A DNA stretch of 20,717 nucleotides from a virus: positions 1 through 20,717 of the IMG/VR virus record IMGVR_UViG_3300042520_001808, one strand, 5' to 3'. Under the pieces are notes generated by a model, which saw only the letters and a list, made by a program, of their open reading frames with translations, was not told the DNA's origin and did not search any database. Position numbers and translations under genes: made by a program. Below are positions 7,177 through 15,003 of the stretch, piece by piece; the first letter of the stretch is position 1; each line of letters begins with the position of its first letter.

Positions 7177-7461
7177 ATGAACGCTACCAACCCAATCGAA
7201 ATCGACGGCAAAACATACCCGAACTTCTCACTCAACCTTGCCATTACCGGATTCTACAAAGCCGACGGCTCGCAAGACGCATCCATCGCAATGCGCTTAA
7301 TTCCCACACGGGTGGAGAATGAAGTAGTCGAAACCGCCGACTCCGCAGCCTTCGGTCTCCTGCGCGGTAGTTTCTCCGAGATCGCCGACCCCGCAGAGCA
7401 AGCCGCCGTTGCTGCGATTCAGTCAGCGTTGCAATCCTACATCACCGCGAAAGGACTTTAA
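7177..7461 (+). CDS. Hypothetical protein of the fibre cassette
   Basis: I do not recognise this 94-residue protein. It is soluble and acidic, opening with IEIDGKTYPNFSLNLAIT and ending in an Ala-rich predicted helix (AEQAAVAAIQSALQSYI). It starts after an A-rich leader without Shine-Dalgarno and ends 3 bases before the next gene. That spacing and the codon style of its neighbours support it as a real gene. A virion or assembly role is likely from position only. Confidence 0.65.
   Translation: MNATNPIEIDGKTYPNFSLNLAITGFYKADGSQDASIAMRLIPTRVENEVVETADSAAFGLLRGSFSEIADPAEQAAVAAIQSALQSYITAKGL
7450..7455 (+). promoter_or_regulatory. Ribosome binding site of the 7465 gene
   Basis: AAAGGA lies 9 bases before the ATG at 7465, inside the end of the previous gene. 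It is one of the few recognisable Shine-Dalgarno sites in the window and supports the chosen start. Confidence 0.5.
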
Positions 7462-7464
7462 GTC

Positions 7465-8793
7465 ATGGCTACCTATTACGCCCGTAAAGCTGGAAACATC
7501 AACGCCGTAGATGTATGGGCGACCACGCCCAGCGGCACAGCCAGCAACCTATTCCCAACATTCACATCCTCCGATGTATTGATGTCAAACAGCTTTGCCA
7601 TCACCGTCAATGTCAGCACAACGGTGGCTGAAGTCCGCAACGACACAACGGGAGGGGCAACTCTTGGAGGCGCATTCACTCTATCCGATGGTGTGACTTT
7701 GACCGCAAACATGATTCAAGGGCAAGTTACTGGTGGCGCGGCAATTGTTACTTATGCGGGGTCATTCCCTAATTCGGCATCAATCGTCGGGAACGCCTCA
7801 AGCGTAAATGCATCGGGAAATGCAAATGTTATCCAATTTACAGGATCGGGAACTTTGAATTTTACGGGCAATTTAACTGGAGATGCATCATCTGCGGGAA
7901 CCAGTAATTCTACTCTGCTTGTAAGCGGTTCTGGAGTTTTAAATTTTAACGGAAACACCACAGGTGGCAGCGGAAGCACTACTGCCGGTGCTGGAATACA
8001 CATATCAAGCTCCACAGCAACTATAAATGTTAATGGGAATTGCTTTGGAGGCACAGGAATTGCACCCGGCGTAAGAAATGCAGGTGCAGCGACCGTCAAC
8101 ATCAACGGCATAGCCGCCGGATCGCCAGCAACCGGCACGGGAGCAGGAGTGTTAAATTCATCCACGGGAATTGTTAATTTAAAACGCGCAAGAGGAAATG
8201 CCTACGGTCCCGGCAACTCTTCGGGAATAGCGGCTGCTGTTGGAGCCGCAAACTCCGGCCTCGGTGTGATTCAAATTGAAGAACTCGAATTCGGCACAAA
8301 TGGAATGTCTCCAGTCAGCGGCACAGGCATCCGTCTCAAAAAACTCGGCAGCAATGTCGCCGTCTTCAACTACTGCGATACAGCAGGCGCGAAAACTCTC
8401 ATCGACGCCTCGTCGAACGCAGCCATGCCAGCCGCCAGCAATGTGCGCAGCGGCGTGAGCTACGCATCGGGCGCTTTGACCGGCACATGTGCAGTCCCAG
8501 CCGCAGGCTCGGTCGCCCTCGGCGTCCCCGTGGACAACACTGCCGGCACTGCCGTGCTAACCCCAGCCGCCGTCTGGAGCCACGCCACCCGCACCATCAC
8601 CGGCGGGCTTGTCGATACCGCGACAACATTGACCAACGCGCCCACCGTCCCCACCGCCAGCCAGATTGCCTCACAGGTCAGAACCGAGTTATCGAGCGAA
8701 CTCTCGAAAATATCAGCCCTCAACACGACTCGACTCGGCCAAGTCACGACCACGGAAATCCTCGGCAACCTGCTTGCCCAAGCCAACAGCTAA
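7465..8793 (+). CDS. Beta-structured tail protein, possible adhesin
   Basis: This 442-residue protein opens with YYARKAGNINAVDVWATTPS, a start seen in phage tail spikes and adhesins. Residues 40-270 are rich in Gly, Ser, Thr, Asn and Ala, with repeated strand-turn units (TLNFTGNLTG, VLNFNGNTTG, TINVNGNCFGG, TVNINGIAAG, IVNLKRARGN), a pattern that suggests a beta-solenoid. The C-terminal part has NVRSGVSYASGALTGTCAVP, then a V-P-V-D-N-T-A-G-T-A-V-L-T-P-A-A-V-W block, a widespread phage fibre motif, followed by a helix. The middle (about 7750-8300) is visibly richer in A and T than its flanks, so the solenoid may have been exchanged as a cassette. Receptor binding is inferred. Confidence 0.7.
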   Translation: MATYYARKAGNINAVDVWATTPSGTASNLFPTFTSSDVLMSNSFAITVNVSTTVAEVRNDTTGGATLGGAFTLSDGVTLTANMIQGQVTGGAAIVTYAGSFPNSASIVGNASSVNASGNANVIQFTGSGTLNFTGNLTGDASSAGTSNSTLLVSGSGVLNFNGNTTGGSGSTTAGAGIHISSSTATINVNGNCFGGTGIAPGVRNAGAATVNINGIAAGSPATGTGAGVLNSSTGIVNLKRARGNAYGPGNSSGIAAAVGAANSGLGVIQIEELEFGTNGMSPVSGTGIRLKKLGSNVAVFNYCDTAGAKTLIDASSNAAMPAASNVRSGVSYASGALTGTCAVPAAGSVALGVPVDNTAGTAVLTPAAVWSHATRTITGGLVDTATTLTNAPTVPTASQIASQVRTELSSELSKISALNTTRLGQVTTTEILGNLLAQANS

Positions 8794-8975
8794 TGAACGG
8801 CGACCAACTCAAATCCGCAGCCACCGGCCTCGTCGGCAGCGCCACCTCCATCGGTGCGGCGGTGTATTCCATGCTCCCTCACTTGGAAGCGTGGATGCGC
8901 CTCGCGTCCGTGGCGGTCGGCCTCGCGGTCGGCATCGTCACGCTCATCAAAATCCTCCGCGACCTCCGCAAATAA
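8793..8975 (+). CDS. Holin-like small membrane protein
   Basis: This 60-residue peptide starts in a TAATG overlap with the previous gene. It has two hydrophobic segments (about residues 11-29, and 35-55 containing VAVGLAVGIVTLIKIL) and a short charged tail (RDLRK). Size, topology and tail fit small phage holins such as T7 gp17.5 (67 residues), which also follows the tail fibre gene. Holins release the lysin by opening the inner membrane. No lysin is seen in the window. It could instead be a small membrane protein of another kind. Confidence 0.55.
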   Translation: MNGDQLKSAATGLVGSATSIGAAVYSMLPHLEAWMRLASVAVGLAVGIVTLIKILRDLRK

Positions 8976-8978
8976 CCC

Positions 8979-11738
8979 ATGCCGAAGTTCGATTTCTACC
9001 CATCGTTCAATGCCGGCGAGGTCAGCCCGCTGATCGACGCCCGCACCTCGCTGGAGAAATACCGCAGCGCCTGCCGGACGCTGGAGAACTTCCAAATCCT
9101 CCCCTACGGCGGCGTCATCCGCCGCCCGGGGACGCAATTCCTTGGCACGACAAAATTTGTCACGGTTGGCGAAGTTCGTTTGATTGGGTTCAACTTCAGC
9201 ACCACCACCCGCTTCATCATCGAAATGGGCGTGGGCTACATGAGATTCTGGAACCCCGCCACGGGAGCCTTGCAGACCAACACCTCGGGCGGGACTTTGG
9301 AAGTCACTCATCCTTATGCGGGAGCCGATCTGCGCGAAATTCAATATGTCCAGATCAACGACATCATGTATTTCGCGCATGAAAACTACCCGCCGCGCAA
9401 GCTCTCGCGCCTCGCCGACAACAATTGGACTTTCGCGGAGGTCATTTGGGACTTCCCGCCACAACTGCAACGGAACAGCACCGACACCACGATTTCTTCC
9501 AGCAGCAATCAAGGCACCGTGACGCTCACCGCAAGCGATCCAATTTTCAAATCCGGTCATGTGAACACCCGCTGGGATTTGAAATGGAAGCGACTCACTG
9601 CGTTTAAAGAATACACAATCAACGCCGTGGGCGTGAGTAACTCCCTCGATACCATTGGAGCGTGGGATTTCAGCACCAGCGGTATCTGGAACGCCACCCT
9701 CCGCCTCATGCGGATACCTAACGAAGTGTGGAAAAAAGGCCCGATCAAAAAAAGTTTCACCCGGTCTGGAACGACTGCCACGATTTCCCATACCGACCAC
9801 GGCTACCAAACAGGCGACTTCGTTCACATCGTCAGCGGATCGCCTTTGGCTACGACCATTCCGTATTCGATCACGGTCACAAACGACAATGCATACACAA
9901 TTACGGTGGCAAATTCCGGCGGCACCTCTGGCACCGCTGAAATTGAAAACCTTTCACAGATGGAGGTCGTCCGGGAATACGATGTCGCTGCCGACAAAAA
10001 TATTCTTGCCAGCGGAAATGAGGCCGACCGATGCGGACTAAAAATTTGGGTTAGCGCCCACACCAACCCGATTGCCAACGGGCAAGAAGTCCAATTCACC
10101 CTGCTCCCTTCGACCAGCGCACTAAAATCTTCAGACACTTACACGGTAAAAAATGTCAGCGGCAACACATTTCAAATCCAAAATTTAAACAATTCCAATA
10201 TTTCCGTCGCAGACAACGGAATTTACGCGGGAGAGACAGCAGTCGTTATTAAATCGGGAGTCGTGAGCGTTTCTTTGCTGACTTTGAGCGGTTTAAGTAA
10301 CGGAACTTTTACCTACACTCTCGACACAAAAGCCCGCGCCATTTTAACTAACTCAAACTATACAACAGGCGGCATTGTCAAAATCAACTCGGTAGCAACC
10401 AATGGACTAACCGCATCAGCAACCGTGGTGGAATGGCTTGGAGCGGATTCGCTCGGTAATAAAAAAACAACCCTTTGGACCGAGCCGGGGTTTTCTGGAC
10501 AAACTGGATACCCAAGGGCAGTCGCCATGCATGAGCAACGCCTTTGCTATGGAGGCACATCCACCCAGCCAAATACGATTTGGTGCAGCGCCATCGACGA
10601 CTTCGAGAACTTCCAGGCCGGATCAACCGCCGCTGATGCCGTGCAATTCACCCTTGCCGCCTCCGAAGGGAACCGCATCAACTGGATGTATAGCCAAAGC
10701 CAACTCCTCATCGGCACCTCGGGCGACGAGTGGACTATCGGCAGCGCCGATTCCACGCAAGCACTCTCGGCCACCAATGTGCAAGCCAGCCGCCAGTCTT
10801 CCTACGGCAGCAAATACATGCGGGCCGCGCTCGTCAACGATGTCCTCCTCTTCGTCCAGCGCAACGGACGCAAGGTTCGCGAACTCGTCTACGAACTCAA
10901 CAAAGACGGATGGGTCGCGCCGGATTTGACCCTCCTCGCCGAACACATCACCAATGGCGAGATCGTGGACATCGCCTACCAGCAGCAGCCCGATGCCGTG
11001 CTGTGGTGCGTGCGCGGTGATGGCACGCTCATCGCCATGACCTACGAGCGGGACCAGAAGGTTGTCGGCTGGCATCGCCATGTCATTGCCGACAATGCCG
11101 ATGTTGAGTCGGTCGCCACCATCTACGGCAACGGAACGGAGGACGAAGTCTGGATGGTCGTCAAGCGCACCTTGCCGGGGAATACAACCTACCGCACCAT
11201 CGAGCGGTTCCCGCTCCTCTGGAGAACCCACCTCGACAACCAGACATCGGCCTCATGGCGCTACCTCGATGGCCATGTGTATTTCCCATCTGGAGCAGCC
11301 AATCGCATGATATCCGGCCTTGCTCATTTAGATGGCAAGACCGTCACCGTTGTGCAAGGAAACACAATCTCGTATCAATTGGTCTCGGGCGATTGGATCA
11401 ATGTCCCATCGACCGCCGCAGGCTATGTCGGCCTGCCCTACACCTCCACGCTACGCCCGATGAAACTCGATGCCGATTTCGAGGACGGCACTGCGCAGTC
11501 GCGCAAGAAGCGCATCCACCAAGTCGTCGTCCGCACCCTCAAATCCAGAGGCGGCGAAGTTCGCACAAATAATGGAACATGGTATGCTCTCGCCCCGACG
11601 ACCACCACGGGTGACCAAAAGATCATCCTCGGCGGAGCGTTCGGCATCGACGCCGATGTCGATGTCCGCCAGAACGAACCTTACCCAATGTGCATCATCT
11701 CGATCCTCCCCAAGTGGGACGCTTACGGCAATGAGTGA
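8979..11738 (+). CDS. Tail tubular protein B-like nozzle protein
   Basis: This 919-residue protein would form the tail nozzle (T7 gp12 position; T7 gp12 has 794 residues). The N-terminus carries the family signature: SFNAGEVSPLIDARTSLEKY, CRTLENFQILPYGG and RRPGTQFL. The C-terminal half has the conserved order expected of the family: GYPRAVAMHEQRLCYGGT (about 508-525), SQSQLLIGTSGDEW, YELNKDGWVAPDLTLLAEHI and AVLWCVRGDGTLIAMTYERD. Two stretches look inserted: about 261-325, with HTDHGYQTGDFVHI and YSITV, and about 350-450, with DTYTVKNVSGNTFQI and LSGLSNGTFTYT, both of a small FCCH-like beta type. The second matches the insert in copy 4 of the tail-ring protein. The gene overlaps the next by 8 bases. 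Confidence 0.85.
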   Translation: MPKFDFYPSFNAGEVSPLIDARTSLEKYRSACRTLENFQILPYGGVIRRPGTQFLGTTKFVTVGEVRLIGFNFSTTTRFIIEMGVGYMRFWNPATGALQTNTSGGTLEVTHPYAGADLREIQYVQINDIMYFAHENYPPRKLSRLADNNWTFAEVIWDFPPQLQRNSTDTTISSSSNQGTVTLTASDPIFKSGHVNTRWDLKWKRLTAFKEYTINAVGVSNSLDTIGAWDFSTSGIWNATLRLMRIPNEVWKKGPIKKSFTRSGTTATISHTDHGYQTGDFVHIVSGSPLATTIPYSITVTNDNAYTITVANSGGTSGTAEIENLSQMEVVREYDVAADKNILASGNEADRCGLKIWVSAHTNPIANGQEVQFTLLPSTSALKSSDTYTVKNVSGNTFQIQNLNNSNISVADNGIYAGETAVVIKSGVVSVSLLTLSGLSNGTFTYTLDTKARAILTNSNYTTGGIVKINSVATNGLTASATVVEWLGADSLGNKKTTLWTEPGFSGQTGYPRAVAMHEQRLCYGGTSTQPNTIWCSAIDDFENFQAGSTAADAVQFTLAASEGNRINWMYSQSQLLIGTSGDEWTIGSADSTQALSATNVQASRQSSYGSKYMRAALVNDVLLFVQRNGRKVRELVYELNKDGWVAPDLTLLAEHITNGEIVDIAYQQQPDAVLWCVRGDGTLIAMTYERDQKVVGWHRHVIADNADVESVATIYGNGTEDEVWMVVKRTLPGNTTYRTIERFPLLWRTHLDNQTSASWRYLDGHVYFPSGAANRMISGLAHLDGKTVTVVQGNTISYQLVSGDWINVPSTAAGYVGLPYTSTLRPMKLDADFEDGTAQSRKKRIHQVVVRTLKSRGGEVRTNNGTWYALAPTTTTGDQKIILGGAFGIDADVDVRQNEPYPMCIISILPKWDAYGNE

Positions 11739-12147
11739 GATCACCATCCGCCACTACGAACCGACCGACTACGAGATGCTCTCGGAGTGGTGGCATGCCC
11801 ACGGCAAGCACCGCCGCCCGGAGCCGATGCTCCCGAAATGCGGAGTCGTCTGCGAGATCGACGGCAAGCCGGTCTCCGCCCTCTTCCTCCACATGGACAA
11901 CTCCTGCGGGATGTGTCTAGCAGACCATGCCGTGAGCGCCCCCGGCCTTTCCTTGAAAACCGCGATGCTCGCTTTCAAACATTGCGTGGCTTGCCTCAAA
12001 AAAATCGCCAAGGATTTCGGCTACCACACGATGGCGGTCTTCACATACCCCGGCATAGCCCGGGTGCTGGAGCGGCAGGGGTTCCGCGAAGCCAATCGCG
12101 ACCAAGTTTTTCTTATGACACCAACTGAGGAGGTTTCTAATGGCTGA
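11731..12147 (+). CDS. GNAT acetyltransferase-like protein in the gp13 position
   Basis: This 138-residue protein starts at the ATG overlapping the nozzle stop by 8 bases; the longer in-frame reading from 11470 lies inside the nozzle gene and is rejected. It has the look of a GNAT fold: an N-terminal IRHYEPTDYEML helix, a central strand pair with VVCEIDGKPVSALFL, and a C-terminal FTYPGIARVLERQGFREA block, as in the last helix and strand of GNATs. The usual Q/R-x-x-G-x-G/A acetyl-CoA loop is not clear, so catalysis is uncertain. Podoviruses often have such a protein after the nozzle gene, and T7 gp13, in this position, also has 138 residues. It is unusually Cys- and Met-rich (PKCGVVC, CGMCLAD, KHCVACL). 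Confidence 0.65.
   Translation: MSEITIRHYEPTDYEMLSEWWHAHGKHRRPEPMLPKCGVVCEIDGKPVSALFLHMDNSCGMCLADHAVSAPGLSLKTAMLAFKHCVACLKKIAKDFGYHTMAVFTYPGIARVLERQGFREANRDQVFLMTPTEEVSNG
12127..12133 (+). promoter_or_regulatory. Strong Shine-Dalgarno site of the gp14-like gene
   Basis: GAGGAGG lies 6 bases before the ATG at 12140, inside the end of the GNAT-like gene. It is the strongest site in the window after that of the capsid gene, so the gp14-like protein is probably made independently and in quantity. Confidence 0.85.
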
Positions 12148-12961
12148 CGGGGGGTTAACAACAATGTTGGTAATATCTGCGCTGGCCACCGCCGCCTCGA
12201 CCGGCATCGCGATGTATTCGGCCAGCGAGCAAAGCAAGTCGCAAGCCGCGATTGCCGAATACAACCGCATCCAGAACGAGCAAAATGCCGCATGGCAGCG
12301 CATGGCAGCGGAGCGGGCCGCGCAGGCGGATCAGTTCAATTCGCAGATGTCCATGTTCAACGCGCAGTCGCAGGCCGACCAGGCGAACATGAACAATGTC
12401 CTTGTTCAGCAGCAATCCCAGCAACTCCGCGCCCAAGCCGATGGCGAGGATCGCCAAGCCCGCGAGCAGGCCGACCGCATCCGCGCCGAGAAGGCCCGCA
12501 TCCTCGGACTCCAACGCTCCCAATACGCCGCCGGGGGCGTGACCACCGAGGGATCGCCTCTTGCAGTTTTGGCTGATACCGCCAATATTTACGAAATGCA
12601 GGTCGCCGATGCCAAACTCCTAGCCAATCTCTCCTCGGAGAAAAAACGCTACGAGGCCGGGATGAACGAACTCGTCGGCGACTTCAATTTGAATTCCGAC
12701 CTCTTCGCCTCGGCGATGAACAAAAAAGCCGCGCAGATCAGTTTCAATGATGCCCAGTTCGCCGAGAAAGCCGCAGGAGCAGGTTACCGAATCAATATGC
12801 GCCAAGCCGCCATCGAGCAAATGTCCGGCAACGCCACCGCCCGCGCCACCGCGATGGGTGGATACACCGCGCTCGCCAGCGGGATCGGTTCCGCCGCCAA
12901 CACCGGAATGACCTACTACGGCTACAAGGGGTCTACCACCAAACAAGGAGCAATAGGCTAA
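12140..12961 (+). CDS. gp14-like internal virion protein
   Basis: This 273-residue protein has an N-terminal hydrophobic segment (about residues 8-26, MLVISALATAASTGIAMYSA), then a long Gln/Ala-rich predicted helix (about 30-125) and a Gly/Ala-rich C-terminal part with a second weakly hydrophobic stretch (YTALASGIGSAANTGMTYYG). This layout and the position after the gp13-like gene match T7 gp14 and related podovirus internal virion proteins, which are ejected and form a pore in the outer membrane. It overlaps the previous gene by 8 bases and the next by one (TAATG). Confidence 0.75.
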   Translation: MADGGLTTMLVISALATAASTGIAMYSASEQSKSQAAIAEYNRIQNEQNAAWQRMAAERAAQADQFNSQMSMFNAQSQADQANMNNVLVQQQSQQLRAQADGEDRQAREQADRIRAEKARILGLQRSQYAAGGVTTEGSPLAVLADTANIYEMQVADAKLLANLSSEKKRYEAGMNELVGDFNLNSDLFASAMNKKAAQISFNDAQFAEKAAGAGYRINMRQAAIEQMSGNATARATAMGGYTALASGIGSAANTGMTYYGYKGSTTKQGAIG

Positions 12962-15000
12962 TGCCCGCCATCCGACTCGCCGACATCCCCAACGCAGGCC
13001 CGCAAGCCCTCGGGCCATCGACCGGCATCCTTTCCCCGCAAGCCGCGCAACTTGGCCGCGCCGCCATGATCGACCCCAGCGGAATGCGAAACGCCGCGCA
13101 GTCGATGCTCACCCAAACTCTGGAACTCGATGCTTTCTCCCAAGAAGCCCGCGCCATGGGCAAATTCGCCGACTCCATCGGCGGGCTGGGCGATGTCGCC
13201 ATGAAGTGGGGCCAGAAATTCGCCGAGGCCAAGGACTACGCCGACATCAACCGCGCCGAGACACTCCTCGCGATTGCCTCTCAAAATCAAAAAGCCGACC
13301 AGGCAACTCTCCCGATGGAAAAGTGGGGCGACTCACTGGCACGGAACCAAGAGGAAACCAAAAAGGCGCTGGCCGAAATCAAATTCAGCAACAACGCCGC
13401 CGAGAAATTCAACCCGTATTTCGAGAACTGGACGCTCAAGTCTCAAGCCTCGATGCAGGCAGAAACCCGGATCAAGCAACTGGAACTTGCCAAGACCGAC
13501 ATCAAGGCCAACGCCCTCCGACTCGCCGCCGAGGGCAATTTTGAAGCCTCTCTCTCCGCTTTCAAGGGTGGGGTGGACAAAGGCGTTTTTACCCAAGAGG
13601 ACTTCGATAAATTTGGAGCCGACATCCGCGACAACGAAATCCGCGCCGACGAGGCCATGCAGACTGACCGGATCACCGCTGATTTGATGACCGATTACAC
13701 GGTCGCGAAGCAGAACCTCAACGAATATGTCAAGTCCGCCGGGAACGCGAAAGACGATGCCCGCATCAAGGGTGCCTACGGTGAAATGCCGATGAGCAAA
13801 GTCCGCCGCTTGATGGCGCAGGTCGATCAGCAAGGCCGGATCACCGAGGCGAACAACTACAACATCCTCGCCCAAGCGATTGATTCCAACACCCCGATCC
13901 GCGATGCCAACGGGAACGAAATCCTCATCACCGACAAGGACAAACTGGAATCGGCACTCTCGTCTTACAAGGTCACCGGCACGGAATCCAAGAAACGGCT
14001 GGAGCGGTTAATCAGCGACAATGTGCCGTATGATGCCAAGAAAATCTCCGAAGTGAATGCGCGGTTGGCAACCTACGACCCTTCGATTGACAACAACCTC
14101 GGCGAATTTGCGACCCTACAAAATGAAATCGCCGCCAATGTCCCAAAACAACTTCGCCCATTCCTCAACGACCGGCTTGCCCAAGCGGTCAAAAAATTCA
14201 ACGCCGATGGGACTCTGAAATCACCAACCGAAAAATGGCAGGGAGACATAATTAACAATGTCCTCAATCTCGGAAAATCGGGTCTCCTCGGCGATCCCGG
14301 CACGGAAAAAACATCCTCCGGGATGTATGGAGAAAAGATCACCGATCCCGCCAAGAACAACGCCTACTGGTCGCGGGTCTATTCCATTCAAGAAGGGATG
14401 AGCGATTGGTTTGCAAACCCAGCCAACAAAGACAAGACCCCGGCAGATGCCATAAATTACAGGGACAGCCTCATCCAACCGCTGATCAACGAGTCGTCGA
14501 AGAACAATCGCAAAAACCAAACATCGAATCGCGGTAGCTATGTAGAGAGCATCAGCGCCGGAGCCTACGGAGCGCCAACCCCCAAGCCAACGCCGCCGCC
14601 ATCCACCGATGCCATTCAAAAAGCCAAAGAGGCAAAAGACAAATCCCTCGGCAAGGTGACGAGCTACAACTTCCCGAACGATCCATATTCCGACACCAAC
14701 TCGCGCAACCGCATCGGCGCATGGAACAATCGCCTCGACGAAAACTCCCTCGCCATCTCGCCCGACATCGAGCGCAAATTCAAAGCCGCCGGAATCGGCA
14801 AGGGCGATCCCGTGGAACTCACCCTCGCCGATGGGTCCACCGTGATCCGCACTTGGGACGACCGCACCATGCAGGACTCGCAAGCGATCAAGAAATTCGG
14901 CAAGCCACTCACCGGACGCTTCGATTTTCACTCTCCCGGCGGCAAACAAAAGAACGATGGCATGGCTGTCGTTTCCTTCCGCAAGGCACCTACTGCTTAA
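12961..15000 (+). CDS. gp15-like internal virion protein with C-terminal barrel-like domain
   Basis: This 679-residue protein sits where T7 has gp15 (747 residues), part of the internal core and ejection tube. Residues 1-500 are mostly helical, charged and Gln/Asn/Ala-rich, with little recognisable motif. A Pro/Thr linker near residue 540 (PTPKPTPPPSTD) leads to a compact C-terminal domain (about 560-675) with TSYNFPNDPYSD, LAISPDIERKFKAAGIGKGD, a VELTLADGST strand, and GRFDFHSPGG. This order resembles double-psi beta-barrel (3D/RlpA-like) domains, some of which act on peptidoglycan. The start has AAGGAG 10 bases upstream (12945-12950) and a TAATG overlap. The gp15-like call rests mainly on position; the barrel call is tentative. 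Confidence 0.65.
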   Translation: MPAIRLADIPNAGPQALGPSTGILSPQAAQLGRAAMIDPSGMRNAAQSMLTQTLELDAFSQEARAMGKFADSIGGLGDVAMKWGQKFAEAKDYADINRAETLLAIASQNQKADQATLPMEKWGDSLARNQEETKKALAEIKFSNNAAEKFNPYFENWTLKSQASMQAETRIKQLELAKTDIKANALRLAAEGNFEASLSAFKGGVDKGVFTQEDFDKFGADIRDNEIRADEAMQTDRITADLMTDYTVAKQNLNEYVKSAGNAKDDARIKGAYGEMPMSKVRRLMAQVDQQGRITEANNYNILAQAIDSNTPIRDANGNEILITDKDKLESALSSYKVTGTESKKRLERLISDNVPYDAKKISEVNARLATYDPSIDNNLGEFATLQNEIAANVPKQLRPFLNDRLAQAVKKFNADGTLKSPTEKWQGDIINNVLNLGKSGLLGDPGTEKTSSGMYGEKITDPAKNNAYWSRVYSIQEGMSDWFANPANKDKTPADAINYRDSLIQPLINESSKNNRKNQTSNRGSYVESISAGAYGAPTPKPTPPPSTDAIQKAKEAKDKSLGKVTSYNFPNDPYSDTNSRNRIGAWNNRLDENSLAISPDIERKFKAAGIGKGDPVELTLADGSTVIRTWDDRTMQDSQAIKKFGKPLTGRFDFHSPGGKQKNDGMAVVSFRKAPTA

Positions 15001-15003
15001 AGT

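Noticed and set aside
8487-8792. Longer start for the holin-like gene
   Set aside because: The upstream part is Arg/His/Pro-rich out-of-frame sequence; the TAATG start at 8793 gives a clean two-segment membrane peptide.
11470-11730. Longer start for the GNAT-like gene
   Set aside because: The extension lies in the nozzle gene and has the low-complexity Ser/Arg/Pro look of an out-of-frame reading.
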